Below are positions 36,383-45,208 of a DNA stretch of 64,000 nucleotides, one piece after another. The notes under the pieces were generated by a model. That model was given only the letters and a program-made list of their open reading frames with translations. It was not told the origin of the DNA and did not search any database. Both the position numbers and the translations under genes were made by a program. The first letter of the stretch is position 1. Every line of letters begins with the position of its first letter. The stretch comes from Pelagomonas calceolata (taxonomy: Eukaryota > Sar > Pelagophyceae > Pelagomonadales > Pelagomonadaceae). The DNA lies in assembly GCA_918797485.1 (NCBI GenBank), contig CAKKNE010000005.1, positions 4,402,001 to 4,466,000 on the forward strand. The letters are read 5' to 3'.

Positions 36383-36996
36383 GTCCAGATGCAGATGTTC
36401 ACGTCCCGAGCGTGGGCAGCCAAAAGTACCCTTCTTATAATGTAGATGTCATATACTTGTAATTGACTATCGCTGGGGTAGTATGGGGTCCAACGAGACC
36501 GCTACGGCGACTACTGGGGGCCCTCGGGTAATTGACGTTTTTGACGGGAACGGGGCGCCATCGGGTCCAAATTAGTTACTTTTTTCGGGGGCAGATCGAC
36601 TCCTGGAGGTCTCTCGGGGTAGGTCTGGTTGTGGGTAAGCGCCTGTACCGCATACGCCGGCGCTGGGGCCCACCGAGGGCTTCTGGAAGCCATTGCCAAG
36701 TAATTCATGCACAAGTGGGTTGGATGGTTGAGAGAATTGGCCGAAATATGCTGGAAGCGGCCACGCATGCGCTGTAGTCGCCTAGCCATGTATACTTCGA
36801 CCCTAAGCGACCCCGGGGAGACCTCAGGACCACGGATTGACAGGATTCCACTGGCGTGGCCGCCTTGTGGCGTCCTCAGCCGGGCCGCCGCGAATTAAAT
36901 ATATTCCATTTTTGGCCCCCAGGAAGTGTCTCATTGATCTCTTTGGACCATTAGCGAACGGAACGGTACTCAAACAGCTGCATGTCGTTTGCTTTT

Positions 36997-37020
36997 GCTA
37001 GTATCTTACATGCCGCTAGC
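36997..37020 (+). repeat. GCTAG palindrome-ended motif, copy 7
   Basis: GCTAGTATCTTACATGCCG then CTAGC; 208 bp upstream of the ankyrin gene start. Confidence 0.8.
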
Positions 37021-37227
37021 CCACGCGATTTTGGCAAAGCGGCCATTCATTGCATTGCTGCGACCTGGCACGCATCCAGCGAGTCACCACATTTGCTTGA
37101 CTTATATCCTTGCATTGCTGCGACCGGTAGGGCATTAGCGTTTGCATAGCTGACTCCCAGCACGACCATATCATTTGCATCGCTGCTGAGGCGGCAGTGG
37201 TTCTGCATTCTGTAAAACTGGTGAGCA

Positions 37228-38563
37228 ATGGCTAACTCGTACCAACAAAGAGTCCTGCGGCGCCAGCTGTCGGCAGCTGACTACCTCGGTTCGAGGGGCG
37301 CCGATGGCATAGATGCGTTGCGGAGATTAGTGGCCGAGACGGAGGCTAGCGATGGCGAGGCGCTCGTCGCACTGCCAAGAAATTGGCAGTGCGCCATCCC
37401 GCTCAAGGGCGCGTGCATGAACGGCCACGTGCGGACGCTGGCGTACCTCGTGGACGCCTGCCGGGCGGACGTCGACTTGGTGGATGAAGAGACTGGTGAC
37501 ACGGCGGCGCACGTCGCGGTGTCGTGGGGCCGGCTCGACGCCGTCGCGTGGCTGCTGGTGCCTGTGTGGAAATCGAATTTACGGCGCGTTCGCAGCACCC
37601 CGACACACTGGTTGATTTCCACGCAGGCTCGCGAGGGGCGCGCGCCACGACGTCCGCGACCGCGCGGGCCTCACGCTCGCCGGCGCGGCGCGGCGGCGGC
37701 TCGAGCTGCTGGATAGAGGCGACATCGACGCTGAACGATTGCGGGCGCGAGGCATGGACATCGACGCGCTGCGCGACGAGGGCGCGCAGCTCGCGAAGCT
37801 GCTCGGGGCCGTGGAGAGGGCGGGCGGCTGGTCGGCATTCGCGGCCAAGTTCCCGCAGCGGCCACGCGTGCGCCGCGCCGCGCCGTGGCTCGGCGCCGCG
37901 TCGGACCGCGCGGCGCTCGCCGTTTGCTTTGCGAATGCGGTGCGCGCCAAAGATGTGGTTAAAGTTGTTGAAGTGAAGACGACGGCGGCGCAGCAGCGCA
38001 AGCGGGCGAACGCGTTAAGTAAACGCATCGCCGCCGCGGAGTACGCCGCCGCGACGGCCGCGAAAGCATCAATACGAGCCGACGACCCGCCGCTGGAGGT
38101 CGCCCTACTCAATGCGGGCCTGACGTCCTCGGCGCCGGGCGAACATAATCTCGTCGACCCGGTGTTTCCCCGCGCGCTGCGCTGGCTGAACGCGACGACT
38201 GTGGATGATGTGCGAAGTTTAGAACGGGAAGAAGTCTCGCAGGTCGACGGGCCGTCGTCGGCCGACCGGCGGAAGCTGTGGCTGTTTTGCGTCGCGCAGC
38301 GCGAGGCGCTCGAGACCGCCGTCACGGAAGCGACGAAAACTGCGGTGGCCGAGGTGCGCGAGCTCGAGGCGGTCAAAAGGGCGGCCTCGCGGCCCGTGGA
38401 CCCGCGCGCGGCCATCGCGTTCCGCGTGCCGGAGGCGTGCTTCGTGCGGATCGCGCGGTTCCTCTACCACGCGCCGCGGCCGCCGCCGACGCCTCCTCCG
38501 CTCGACGCCGAAATTCTTGGGCTGCTGGAGGGGTTCGTGCGGCGGCCGCCTCCTCCTGGTTAA
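37228..38563 (+). CDS. Ankyrin-repeat protein, two exons (GC-AG introner intron)
   Basis: Exons 37228-37553 and 37627-38563 join to 420 residues. Residues ~60-150 carry ankyrin-type repeats. Across the junction the protein reads VAVSWGRLDAVAWL|LARG and then ARHDVRDRAGLTLAG, a near-perfect ankyrin consensus. This fixes the splice site at a GC donor. Without splicing, the first frame stops at about 37716. After the ankyrins come helical, basic segments (KTTAAQQRKRANALSKRIAA) and a region with FRVPEACFVRIARFLYHAP, then a Pro-rich end. No enzymatic domain is seen; a scaffold role is inferred. Confidence 0.82.
37554..37626 (+). mobile_element. Introner-type intron D, 73 bp, GC-AG
   Basis: GCTGGTGC, then CTGTGTGGAAATCGAATTTA to TTGATTTCCACGCAG, then GCTCGCGA (5 of 8 with the left 8-mer). 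Internally shortened relative to introns A and B: ACGGCGCGTTCG joins almost directly to CACACTGG. Confidence 0.88.
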
Positions 38564-38903
38564 TGTTATTTTTGTTGCTCGGGGTTTCGATTGATTTTCT
38601 GAGGAAATACCGTCGGGGAGCGGCTACGACGGCACCCATGCTGTAGGAAATCGCGCTAGCGGCCTGTAAGACACTAGCAAGCAGGACGCTGCACATCCGA
38701 CAGCAGTTAATCGTCGCTAGTTGCAATACCAATACCCTCAGTCTGTCAACAGCGTCGAAATTATACACAGAGTCGTAAGCTGTCGCAAAAACGCATCTAT
38801 CTATGCACCGAGAGGCAGGAAAACATGAAAGCCGATAGGAACATGTATAAGCTCCGCTGCGTCAACGAGCCTCTTCCTCTCCGCAGCGGTTACCACCGTG
38901 TGC
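38564..38903. promoter_or_regulatory. Intergenic region
   Basis: 340 bp, no gene; GCTAG motif at 38655-38678. Confidence 0.5.
38655..38678 (-). repeat. GCTAG palindrome-ended motif, copy 8
   Basis: GCTAGCGGCCTGTAAGACAC then TAGC, followed by AAGC; 226 bp upstream of the next start. Confidence 0.82.
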
Positions 38904-39344
38904 ATGCCTGTAATTGAAGCCCTCGGCCTAGACAAGGCGTCCGTCGGCGCGTGGATTGCCGTTTGCATCGTCCTCGGCAAGCTCTCGAAGACGGGGCATC
39001 TCAACAAGTGGGTCGCTCCGACGCTCGCCATCGCGTTGGGCCTGGCTGATACCTTCTTCACGGAGGCGCACTACAAGTTATACGGCCTCGACACGATGTC
39101 GCCGTTCTCGCGCATGTTTGCCCAGTTATTGGGCTCGTGCCTCCTCTCAGGCGGCACGTACGTCGCGGTGCTCGCGAAGGGCGACTCGCAGGAAAAGGCG
39201 TTCGGCTACGGCTACGCCGTCATCGCGGCCGCGGCGCTGAAGGCCGGACTCGTGAACGCCGGCGAGGTCGGGATGGGAAAGGCGCCGTTCTTCGTCTGGG
39301 GAGCCATTGCGTCGTACATCGCGTACAGGGCGCTTGACGAGTGA
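38904..39344 (+). CDS. Small multi-pass membrane protein, unknown
   Basis: From the ATG at 38904 the protein has 146 residues with about four hydrophobic segments: VGAWIAVCIVLGKL, WVAPTLAIALGLADTFF, FAQLLGSCLLSGGTYVAVL and FGYGYAVIAAAALKAGLV, plus APFFVWGAIASYIAY at the end. The first helix lacks a cleavable look. I recognise no family. Codon use and third-position GC match the neighbours, which supports a real gene. Confidence 0.6.
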   Translation: MPVIEALGLDKASVGAWIAVCIVLGKLSKTGHLNKWVAPTLAIALGLADTFFTEAHYKLYGLDTMSPFSRMFAQLLGSCLLSGGTYVAVLAKGDSQEKAFGYGYAVIAAAALKAGLVNAGEVGMGKAPFFVWGAIASYIAYRALDE

Positions 39345-39431
39345 ACGCTATCCTGCGAGGCGCCCCGCCTAAGATTACTACAGCAGATAAACCGAACCCG
39401 TCGATACGGACATAGACACAGATTACTATCA

Positions 39432-40115
39432 TCATCCCCCACGCCTCCGACGCCTCCGCTTTTGGTTGTTGCGCGCCGGCTTTGGCGCCGATTCTGGCTC
39501 CGGCGCCGGCTCCGGCTCGGTGGCCTTCACAGGCTCCGGCTCAGCCTTCACAGACTCCACAGGCACCTCACCACCCCGCCGCGCCTTCAACCACCGAGAA
39601 GCCCGCGGCGTGTACGCGATGACCGCCGGCAGCCGGACCGGCTCGACCCACGCGTTGAGCTCGAGCGCGATGAACGCGTTCACCAAATCCTTGTGGATTG
39701 TATTGATGAAGGACAGATCATAAGTGATCTCCAATTGGTCCGCCGCCCAGAGGATGAGCTCCGGGCCGTCCACACCACCAATGGTCAATGCGCCGAAGAT
39801 GGGGATGAAAGTCACGACGTTCGCGCCGACGTACAGCGCGCCGAAGGCCACGCCGTGCTCCCGAAAGAGTTGTTGTAATTTCTCCCAGCGCGACGGCTCC
39901 TTTTCCTTCGTGCGGTCGTCGCCACTTGCGGTGGCGAAGGCTCGGGCTGGCTTCTGCGCGAACGCTCGCGAACCGGTGGTGAGGCTGCGCGGCGACGGGC
40001 GTGCTGCGGACGTATGTGCTGCAGGCGTGCGGCTGCAGGCACCAGCTGTGATGCTGTGGTGAGCCCTTGTATTGGCCCGCAGCAGTGAAAGCTGTGCTCG
40101 CCTGGCGAGCAGCAT
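39432..40115 (-). CDS. FAM210/DUF1279-like mitochondrial protein
   Basis: The 227-residue protein has a long Arg/Ser/Ala-rich N-terminus without acidic residues (to ~65), typical of mitochondrial import. The DUF1279 core follows: WEKLQQLFREHGVAFGALYV, then GANVVTFIPIFGALTIGG, and later NAFIALELNAWVEPVRLPAV with IAYTPRASRWLKAR. Family members (FAM210A/B) are mitochondrial membrane proteins affecting organelle translation and metabolism. The C-terminus is a Pro/Glu repeat (EPEPAPEPESAP), then a strongly basic end (KRRRRRRGG). The start ATG at 40115 gives a complete presequence. Confidence 0.75.
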   Translation of the reverse strand: MLLARRAQLSLLRANTRAHHSITAGACSRTPAAHTSAARPSPRSLTTGSRAFAQKPARAFATASGDDRTKEKEPSRWEKLQQLFREHGVAFGALYVGANVVTFIPIFGALTIGGVDGPELILWAADQLEITYDLSFINTIHKDLVNAFIALELNAWVEPVRLPAVIAYTPRASRWLKARRGGEVPVESVKAEPEPVKATEPEPAPEPESAPKPARNNQKRRRRRRGG

Positions 40116-40279
40116 CGCGGTATTGCAAAATAAAGACTATGTATGCTCGTCGCTGTCGCAGACGCACTCGCTGGCCAAAAAGCGGACGAGCAGAGCTAGC
40201 GTACTCGGCCTCTAGCGTATCGGCCTCTCCGCTTTTTTTCAGGCACGTCTCGGCAGCAAACTTTCGTGCACAAGCAAGC

Positions 40280-40950
40280 ATGGTTCGCCTGGCATTACTC
40301 TCCGCAGCACTCTCGGCCGCTGTGGCAGCAGCCGAGCCCAAAGTAACGAACAAGGTGCGAGATCCAGTGCCAGACAGCCGTGACCTTCCAGCTGTCCCGC
40401 GACCGTCCGACGCGCGAGAGGCAAAACTGCACGCAAAACGCAGGTCTTCTTCGACATCTCGATCGGCGGCGCGCCGGCCGGCCGCGTCGTCATGGGCCTC
40501 TACGGCGACGTCGTGCCAAAGACGGTGGAGAACTTCCGCGCGCTCTGCACGGGCGAGAAGGGCGTGGGCAAGAGCGGCAAGCCGCTCCACTACAAGGGCT
40601 CCAAGTTCCACCGCGTCATCCCGAACTTCATGCTCCAGGGCGGCGACTTCACGCGGGGCGACGGCACGGGCGGCGAGTCGATTTATGGAGAGAAGTTCGC
40701 CGACGAGAACTTCGAGCTCAAGCACACGGGCGCCGGCGTCTTATCGATGGCGAACGCGGGCCCCGGCACGAACGGGTCGCAGTTCTTCATCTGCACGGTG
40801 AAAACCGCCTGGCTCGACGGGCGCCACGTCGTCTTCGGGGGCGTCCTCGAGGGCATGGACGTCGTCAAGGCCGTCGAGAAGGTCGGCTCCGGCGGCGGCA
40901 AGACGACGAAGACGGTCGAGATCACGGACTCGGGCGAGCTCGAGCTGTAG
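40280..40950 (+). CDS. Secretory-pathway cyclophilin (peptidyl-prolyl isomerase), two exons
   Basis: Exons 40280-40354 and 40444-40950 join to 193 residues. Exon 1 encodes a signal peptide ([18 protein letters not shown]) and EPKVTNK. Exon 2 continues [20 protein letters not shown], giving the exact N-terminal strand expected of cyclophilin B-type enzymes. Active-site residues are all present: [23 protein letters not shown] and [10 protein letters not shown] (Arg, Phe, Gln, Trp, His). The product folds proteins in the ER. There is no KDEL-type end (GELEL), so retention is uncertain. The 89-bp intron (GTGCGAGA...AAACGCAG) shows no clear introner ends. Confidence 0.92.
40355..40443 (+). other. 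Ordinary spliceosomal intron of the cyclophilin gene
   Basis: GT...AG, 89 bp. Removal joins VTNK and VFFDIS. No terminal inverted repeat or target duplication is visible. Confidence 0.85.
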
Positions 40951-41180
40951 GGGGGGTCCCCGGGATGCTAAGATTTAACATTTCAAGTTCACGGGTTGGT
41001 GTGGTGTATATCGATGGCTTATACAGGAGTAATGTACAGCACGCCGGCGGTTGATGTCGATAAAACGGCTGGCGATAGAGAAAGGGTCGACGAGGCGACC
41101 GTGGTCTCCGGCAGGTAGGCCGGTCTCCGGCAGGTAGGCCGGGTGGGGCGCGGGCCTGGGGCCCCGCGCCCGTGTTTTTT

Positions 41181-42479
41181 TCAACCGAGGCTGCCGCGCG
41201 GCTGCGGCGAGACGACGCGCCCCTCCCGGGGCGGCGGCGCGGCCTCGAGGATCGCGTCGGGCGGCGGCGTGACCTTGCGCACGAAGGGCGGCTTCGCGGC
41301 GTCCGCGGGCGCCGGCGCCGCGGCGGCCGCCGCCAAAGCGGCACTGGACCCCCGCAGCGTCTGCGCTTTGCTCCGCGCCCTATGCTTCGCGGGCTTTTCG
41401 CCCGCCGAGGGCCGCGAGTGGTCGAAGGTCAAGCGCAGGAGCGACGCCTGGTCGGGGCCGCCCCGCATGAGCTCGAACCATTCTTCATGACACAGCTCTT
41501 CGACGGTTTTTCGGCGCTCGGGCACGACCTCCAGCAAACCGTTGAGCAAAGCCTGGAGGGGCGGCTCCAGAGGCGGCCGTTCATTCGACCCGCAGCGCAC
41601 TCTCGCCACCGCATCTGCTATGGCCGCGGCGAAGCGATCTACCTTCAATAAATCCTCGTATGCCGGGTACCAGACGGCCCCGAAGAAATCATGCCCAAAA
41701 ATCAGCTCGACCATGACCGCGCCCAACGAGAATAAGTCAGCTCTAGCGCCGTCGTACGCCGGCCGTTGCAACAGTTCCGGCGCGAAGAAGCCCGGGCTGC
41801 CCACGAAGTCCTGGAGCAGCGCGCCGTCCTCCGGGATGTCCGCACACAATCCGAAATCGCATAATTTAACAATGCCGGCGTCGGGGTTCTGGTGCCACGT
41901 GTGCGGGTCGCCGCACACGAGGATGTTCTCGGGCTTGATATCCCTATGAGCGATCTTCGCGTTGTGGCAATGGCGCAACGCTAAGACCAAGATCCGCGTC
42001 GCGCTCTTCACCACATTCTCGGGGCAGCCGCCCGGGTAGTCGTCTATCAATGCATACAAGTCCCGGTCGCCCTTCTCCAGCACGAGGTAGATGTGCGACG
42101 GCGTCTGCATCACGTCGAACAACCGACAGATCCCCGCGTGGTTCGCCGCGCGCATGGCCCTGACTTCCCGATTGACGCGGCTGATGTTCCGCTTCGATTT
42201 CAGTATCGACGAGTGCCTCTGGACCTTGGCCTTGCCGATGACCTTGAGCGCGTACGTCTCGGGATTGTCCGCCTTCCTACACTCCACGACCGTCGAAAAC
42301 TCGCCGTCGCCCAGCCGCCTCAGCACCTCGTACGGCCCGACGCACGTCTCCGTCAGCAGTTTATCCGCGGCCACGGACGGCGGCAGGGCCTCCTGCTGGG
42401 CCCAGGTGGACTCCAGGTCCGTGGGGCTGCCCGTGGCCTGCAGCGCCCGCGGCAGGATCTTTTTGAGTATATTGCTCAT
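41181..42479 (-). CDS. CAMK-like serine/threonine protein kinase
   Basis: The 432-residue protein is a complete kinase. It has the glycine loop RRLGDGEFSTVVE (~residue 53), YALKVIGKAKVQ with the ATP-site Lys, IAHRDIKPENILV (catalytic loop), KLCDFGLCADI (DFG), GSPGFFAPELL (activation-loop end), and the GAVMVELIFG helix. In place of VAIK it has YALK, as in CAMK-group enzymes. Short N- and C-terminal tails are Pro/Ala/Arg-rich and lack calmodulin-site or EF-hand signatures. The substrate is unknown. The start is the only ATG close to the kinase fold. Confidence 0.88.
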   Translation of the reverse strand: MSNILKKILPRALQATGSPTDLESTWAQQEALPPSVAADKLLTETCVGPYEVLRRLGDGEFSTVVECRKADNPETYALKVIGKAKVQRHSSILKSKRNISRVNREVRAMRAANHAGICRLFDVMQTPSHIYLVLEKGDRDLYALIDDYPGGCPENVVKSATRILVLALRHCHNAKIAHRDIKPENILVCGDPHTWHQNPDAGIVKLCDFGLCADIPEDGALLQDFVGSPGFFAPELLQRPAYDGARADLFSLGAVMVELIFGHDFFGAVWYPAYEDLLKVDRFAAAIADAVARVRCGSNERPPLEPPLQALLNGLLEVVPERRKTVEELCHEEWFELMRGGPDQASLLRLTFDHSRPSAGEKPAKHRARSKAQTLRGSSAALAAAAAAPAPADAAKPPFVRKVTPPPDAILEAAPPPREGRVVSPQPRGSLG

Positions 42480-42699
42480 GCTGGGTCAAGGGGGTGGGAT
42501 CGCCCGCACAGGCAGCCCCGGCGGCGTGCCTGGTCCCTGCACCACTTGGTGTGATTCTTGGCGCCCGGGCGCGCCCGCTGCGCCGGCGTCGGGCCGCCGT
42601 GCGTACGCAGCGCGTCGCTCGAGTTTGGCTGTGTGTCGGAGGGATTTAGCAGATGAGGAACTTGAAGGTCACCTTAGCTCTGACTCCCACGCAGGAGCT

Positions 42700-42795
42700 A
42701 TGAGTGCAGTACTCGGTATGCTACGAGATTCAGACCAATTCTCCCGCGAACAAGCGAAGGCTCTACTGAAGAAATTGGCCAAAGAAATGGGCTGA
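42700..42795 (+). CDS. Possible micro-ORF or last exon
   Basis: ATG at 42700 gives 31 residues (MSAVLGMLRDSDQFSREQAK to KEMG). The same frame upstream reads DEELEGHLSSDSHAGA. The composition is protein-like rather than GC-driven. CCCACGCAG just upstream could be a 3' splice site. No family known. Confidence 0.25.
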   Translation: MSAVLGMLRDSDQFSREQAKALLKKLAKEMG

Positions 42796-42881
42796 GGTCA
42801 ACCGGACTGTCCAAATATATCGGAGGCGTCTTGGCTATGCCTCTTGGCGAGCCGTCGGCCCGAGGACCTGCGCGAGAGGAG

Positions 42882-42902
42882 CTAGTATCTCTGTGGCTAG
42901 CT
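42882..42902 (+). repeat. GCTAG palindrome-ended motif, copy 9 (short)
   Basis: GCTAGTATCTCTGTGGCTAG then C; spacer shortened. 85 bp upstream of the DHAR-like start. Confidence 0.6.
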
Positions 42903-42986
42903 TGGCTCTCCCTAATTACAATGCTAATTAGCTAACTCGACACGTCCGGCCCGCTGCATTCAGTACAGAGTGCGTACATCTCTCGA

Positions 42987-43712
42987 ATGAGACCAGCACT
43001 CGCACCCCTGCTACTCGCAGCATCGACTAGCCTGTCAGTCCGCCGCATCACTGCAAAAATGTCTGCGCAAGGCGTGCTCATGACCAAAGCTGGCAAGGAC
43101 GGCGCCCAGGGCGATTGCCCTTTCACGCAGTACGCGGCAATGTCAATGCAACTCGCCGGCGCGACCTACCAATTGCGACCGACGCCGCAAGCGGAAAAGC
43201 CGGCGTGGCACCTCGACGCGCACGGCGGGTCCATGCCCTGCTGGGCGCCAAATGGCTTTGAGGACGGCGCCGACGCGATCGCGGACAGCGGCGGCATCGC
43301 GAAGCACTTCCTGGCACCCTCGGCCACCGACACCGCAGTCCTTGAGTCCGTAGGCGGTCTGTTCAAGGGCATCGCGATGTTACTGAAGAACACCGACGAC
43401 GCGAAGGATGACGAGCTCCTGGCGGGGCTGGCCGAGCAGCTCGACGCGCTCGAAGCCTGCGCCTTCGCGCCGTACCTGTCCGGCGCGGCGCCGGGCCTCG
43501 CCGACGCCTTCGTCGCGACGAAGCTGTACGTGCTCCTCGTCGCCGGCGGTCACTACAAGGGCTTCGTGCTGCCGGAGAGGTATCCGAAGGTTGCGCGCTA
43601 CTGGGCCGCGGTCTCGGCGCACCCGGCCTTCTACAGGACGCGCTACCCCGAGGCGGAGATGCTCCACGGCTGGGGCGAGGCGCGGGGCGAGGGGCCGGGC
43701 TGTGCCGTTTAA
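42987..43712 (+). CDS. Dehydroascorbate reductase/CLIC-like GST-fold protein
   Basis: The 241-residue protein has a short N-terminal hydrophobic stretch (MRPALAPLLLAASTSLS). Then VLMTKAGKDGAQGDCPFTQY carries the GDCPF(S/T)Q active-site Cys motif of plant dehydroascorbate reductases and animal CLICs. The C-terminal all-helical GST domain has ALEACAFAPYLSG, GLADAFVATKLYVLLVAGG and YPKVARYWAAVSAHPAF. DHARs regenerate ascorbate with glutathione; the presequence suggests export or plastid use. The insert after the thioredoxin-like half is somewhat divergent. Confidence 0.78.
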   Translation: MRPALAPLLLAASTSLSVRRITAKMSAQGVLMTKAGKDGAQGDCPFTQYAAMSMQLAGATYQLRPTPQAEKPAWHLDAHGGSMPCWAPNGFEDGADAIADSGGIAKHFLAPSATDTAVLESVGGLFKGIAMLLKNTDDAKDDELLAGLAEQLDALEACAFAPYLSGAAPGLADAFVATKLYVLLVAGGHYKGFVLPERYPKVARYWAAVSAHPAFYRTRYPEAEMLHGWGEARGEGPGCAV

Positions 43713-43939
43713 CTGTGTCTGTCCCTATATATAAAGTTCACTTGAGAGAGCTCCGCGATGCGCGTGCGAGTCCTGCTCGGAGCAGAAGCTTCTCCCACTA
43801 GCATGGCAATTCTTCTGGCTCTCGAGCTGCGCCGAGCCTGCGGCTGCCCCGGCGTCGCTCCGGTGTCATTGACGCCGCGAGACTGGCTGCCTGCACGGCT
43901 GCCGCGTAATTCTGCACCCATACTACCGCTCAGTATTGA
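43713..43939. other. Short intergenic region
   Basis: 227 bp, no signal seen. Confidence 0.4.
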
Positions 43940-44335
43940 ATGGCGCATTACGGCAGGCGCGTCCTCCAACCGGCGCTGACGGCGTCGTTCAGACGGCAAC
44001 AGATACGGCGGATCCGCGGTCCCGTACGCCGTATTGATCTCCCGGGAGCCAAACTCAAGCGCCCCAAGACGTTCGGTGAAAAGCTTTATGACTGGGCGTT
44101 TCCCGCCGAAACGCCGGACGAGCAGCGATGGCGGGACTACCGGCGCCAACTGGCGGACGACTTCCTGGGACAAACCGACGAAATCATGAGTCTCCACTAC
44201 GGCGGGAAGGGCGACAGAATGGCCCAAGACAACAAACTTATGGGGGAGATAGGCAAGCACGGGAAGACCGAGGAGGAAGCGTGGCGAAACTATTGCGCGA
44301 AATTATTTGATCGTGACCCCAAGGATTTTAAGTAG
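43940..44335 (+). CDS. Small hypothetical protein, possibly mitochondrial
   Basis: 131 residues from the ATG at 43940. The basic N-terminus (ALTASFRRQQIRRIRGPVRR) could be an import signal. The rest is polar and helical, with KTFGEKLYDWAFPAETPDEQ, WRDYRRQLADDFLGQTDEI and EEEAWRNYCAKLFDRDPKDF. No domain is recognised, but amino-acid composition and intact length favour a real gene. Confidence 0.55.
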   Translation: MAHYGRRVLQPALTASFRRQQIRRIRGPVRRIDLPGAKLKRPKTFGEKLYDWAFPAETPDEQRWRDYRRQLADDFLGQTDEIMSLHYGGKGDRMAQDNKLMGEIGKHGKTEEEAWRNYCAKLFDRDPKDFK

Positions 44336-44389
44336 GACCACGACTAGCCAGAGTCTGGCATCTTCTTTCCCGTTTCCCATTTTCCAACA

Positions 44390-44956
44390 TCACAATTCCT
44401 TATGCTTGTACCGCGCCCCGTCGAGCGCGGCCACGTCCGCGCCGAGGGACCGCATGTCCGCGTCGACGTGGCTCGCCAGGGCGTAGCCGAGGGGCGCCGC
44501 GGCGGCGCAGGCGGCGACGAGCGCCCTCCGGCCGTCCGACCAAGCGGGCTGCACACAAAGAGCCGGCACGGCCGCGGCGGCGCACGCGAGCACGTGGCGG
44601 AGCCGGCTCGCCTCCGCGGGCGCGGACACGCGGACCGCGGCGCGCAGCAGGACGGCCGCCGTGGCGGCGTACATCATCAGGAGCCGGTCGCGAGGGAGCC
44701 CAAGGACCCGCTGGTGCGCTAATGAATATGCGACCGTCGGCTCGCCGGGCGCGGCGATCGTGTCCGGCGCCAGCGCGGCGGCAACGAAGCAGAAGATGGC
44801 CGCGAACGCCATGAAAATCAACGTGATCGTGGCCGCGAGGCGCATCTGTCGCTCGAGCTGCTTCGCGTCGGCGTCGAGCTCGGCCACCAACGCCTCCTGC
44901 TCGTCCTCGTCGAGGAGCTCCGGCTCCTCCTTCTCCGCTGCGGGGCGGCGGCGCAT
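44390..44956 (-). CDS. Multi-pass membrane protein, unknown
   Basis: 188 residues from the ATG at 44956; the longer frame starts without ATG. The acidic N-terminus (EEPELLDEDEQEALVAELDA) has a short coil. Hydrophobic segments follow: ITLIFMAFAAIFCFVAAAL, LLMMYAATAAVLLRAAV, HVLACAAAAVPALCV and ALVAACAAAAPLGYALA. No family is recognised. Confidence 0.55.
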   Translation of the reverse strand: MRRRPAAEKEEPELLDEDEQEALVAELDADAKQLERQMRLAATITLIFMAFAAIFCFVAAALAPDTIAAPGEPTVAYSLAHQRVLGLPRDRLLMMYAATAAVLLRAAVRVSAPAEASRLRHVLACAAAAVPALCVQPAWSDGRRALVAACAAAAPLGYALASHVDADMRSLGADVAALDGARYKHKEL

Positions 44957-45117
44957 TGCTGCCGATGCTCTCAAAGCAGCTCACCGCAGGTGCTCGATAG
45001 CGCTCGCGCAGCGGGCCGGCGCAGTACAGAGCTAGTTTCAAAGTGTGCGCGGGATAATGGAGTAGCTCTGTTTCAGCGCTGCAGCCCGAAGGGCTGGCGC
45101 AAAGCAAAGGCGAGGTA

Positions 45118-45140
45118 GCTAGCGCCAGTAAGACACTAGC
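45118..45140 (-). repeat. GCTAG palindrome-ended motif, copy 10
   Basis: GCTAGCGCCAGTAAGACACT then AGC, followed by AAGC; 162 bp upstream of the membrane-protein gene at 44956. Confidence 0.8.
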
Positions 45141-45208
45141 AAGCACTCGATCGACGCGATCAGAGGAGGAAAGTCTTTACGCGAGAGACTATAAAGGGGG
45201 AAGGGGAT

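Larger units (their letters stand above)
35432..37227. other. 1.8-kb gene-free, AT-richer region
   Basis: No supported gene. It contains an AT/ATAC microsatellite (35619-35668), a diverged direct duplication (about 36003-36092 and 36290-36382), and a GCTAG motif at 36997-37020. Two GCATTGCTGCGACC repeats follow (37052 and 37111). GC is clearly below that of flanking genes. Confidence 0.6.
42480..42986. promoter_or_regulatory. Divergent intergenic region
   Basis: 507 bp. It contains a possible short ORF (42700-42795) and a GCTAG-type motif (42882-42902). Confidence 0.45.

Noticed and set aside
40355-40443. Cyclophilin intron as another introner
   Set aside because: No inverted ends and no 8-bp duplication; treated as an ordinary intron.
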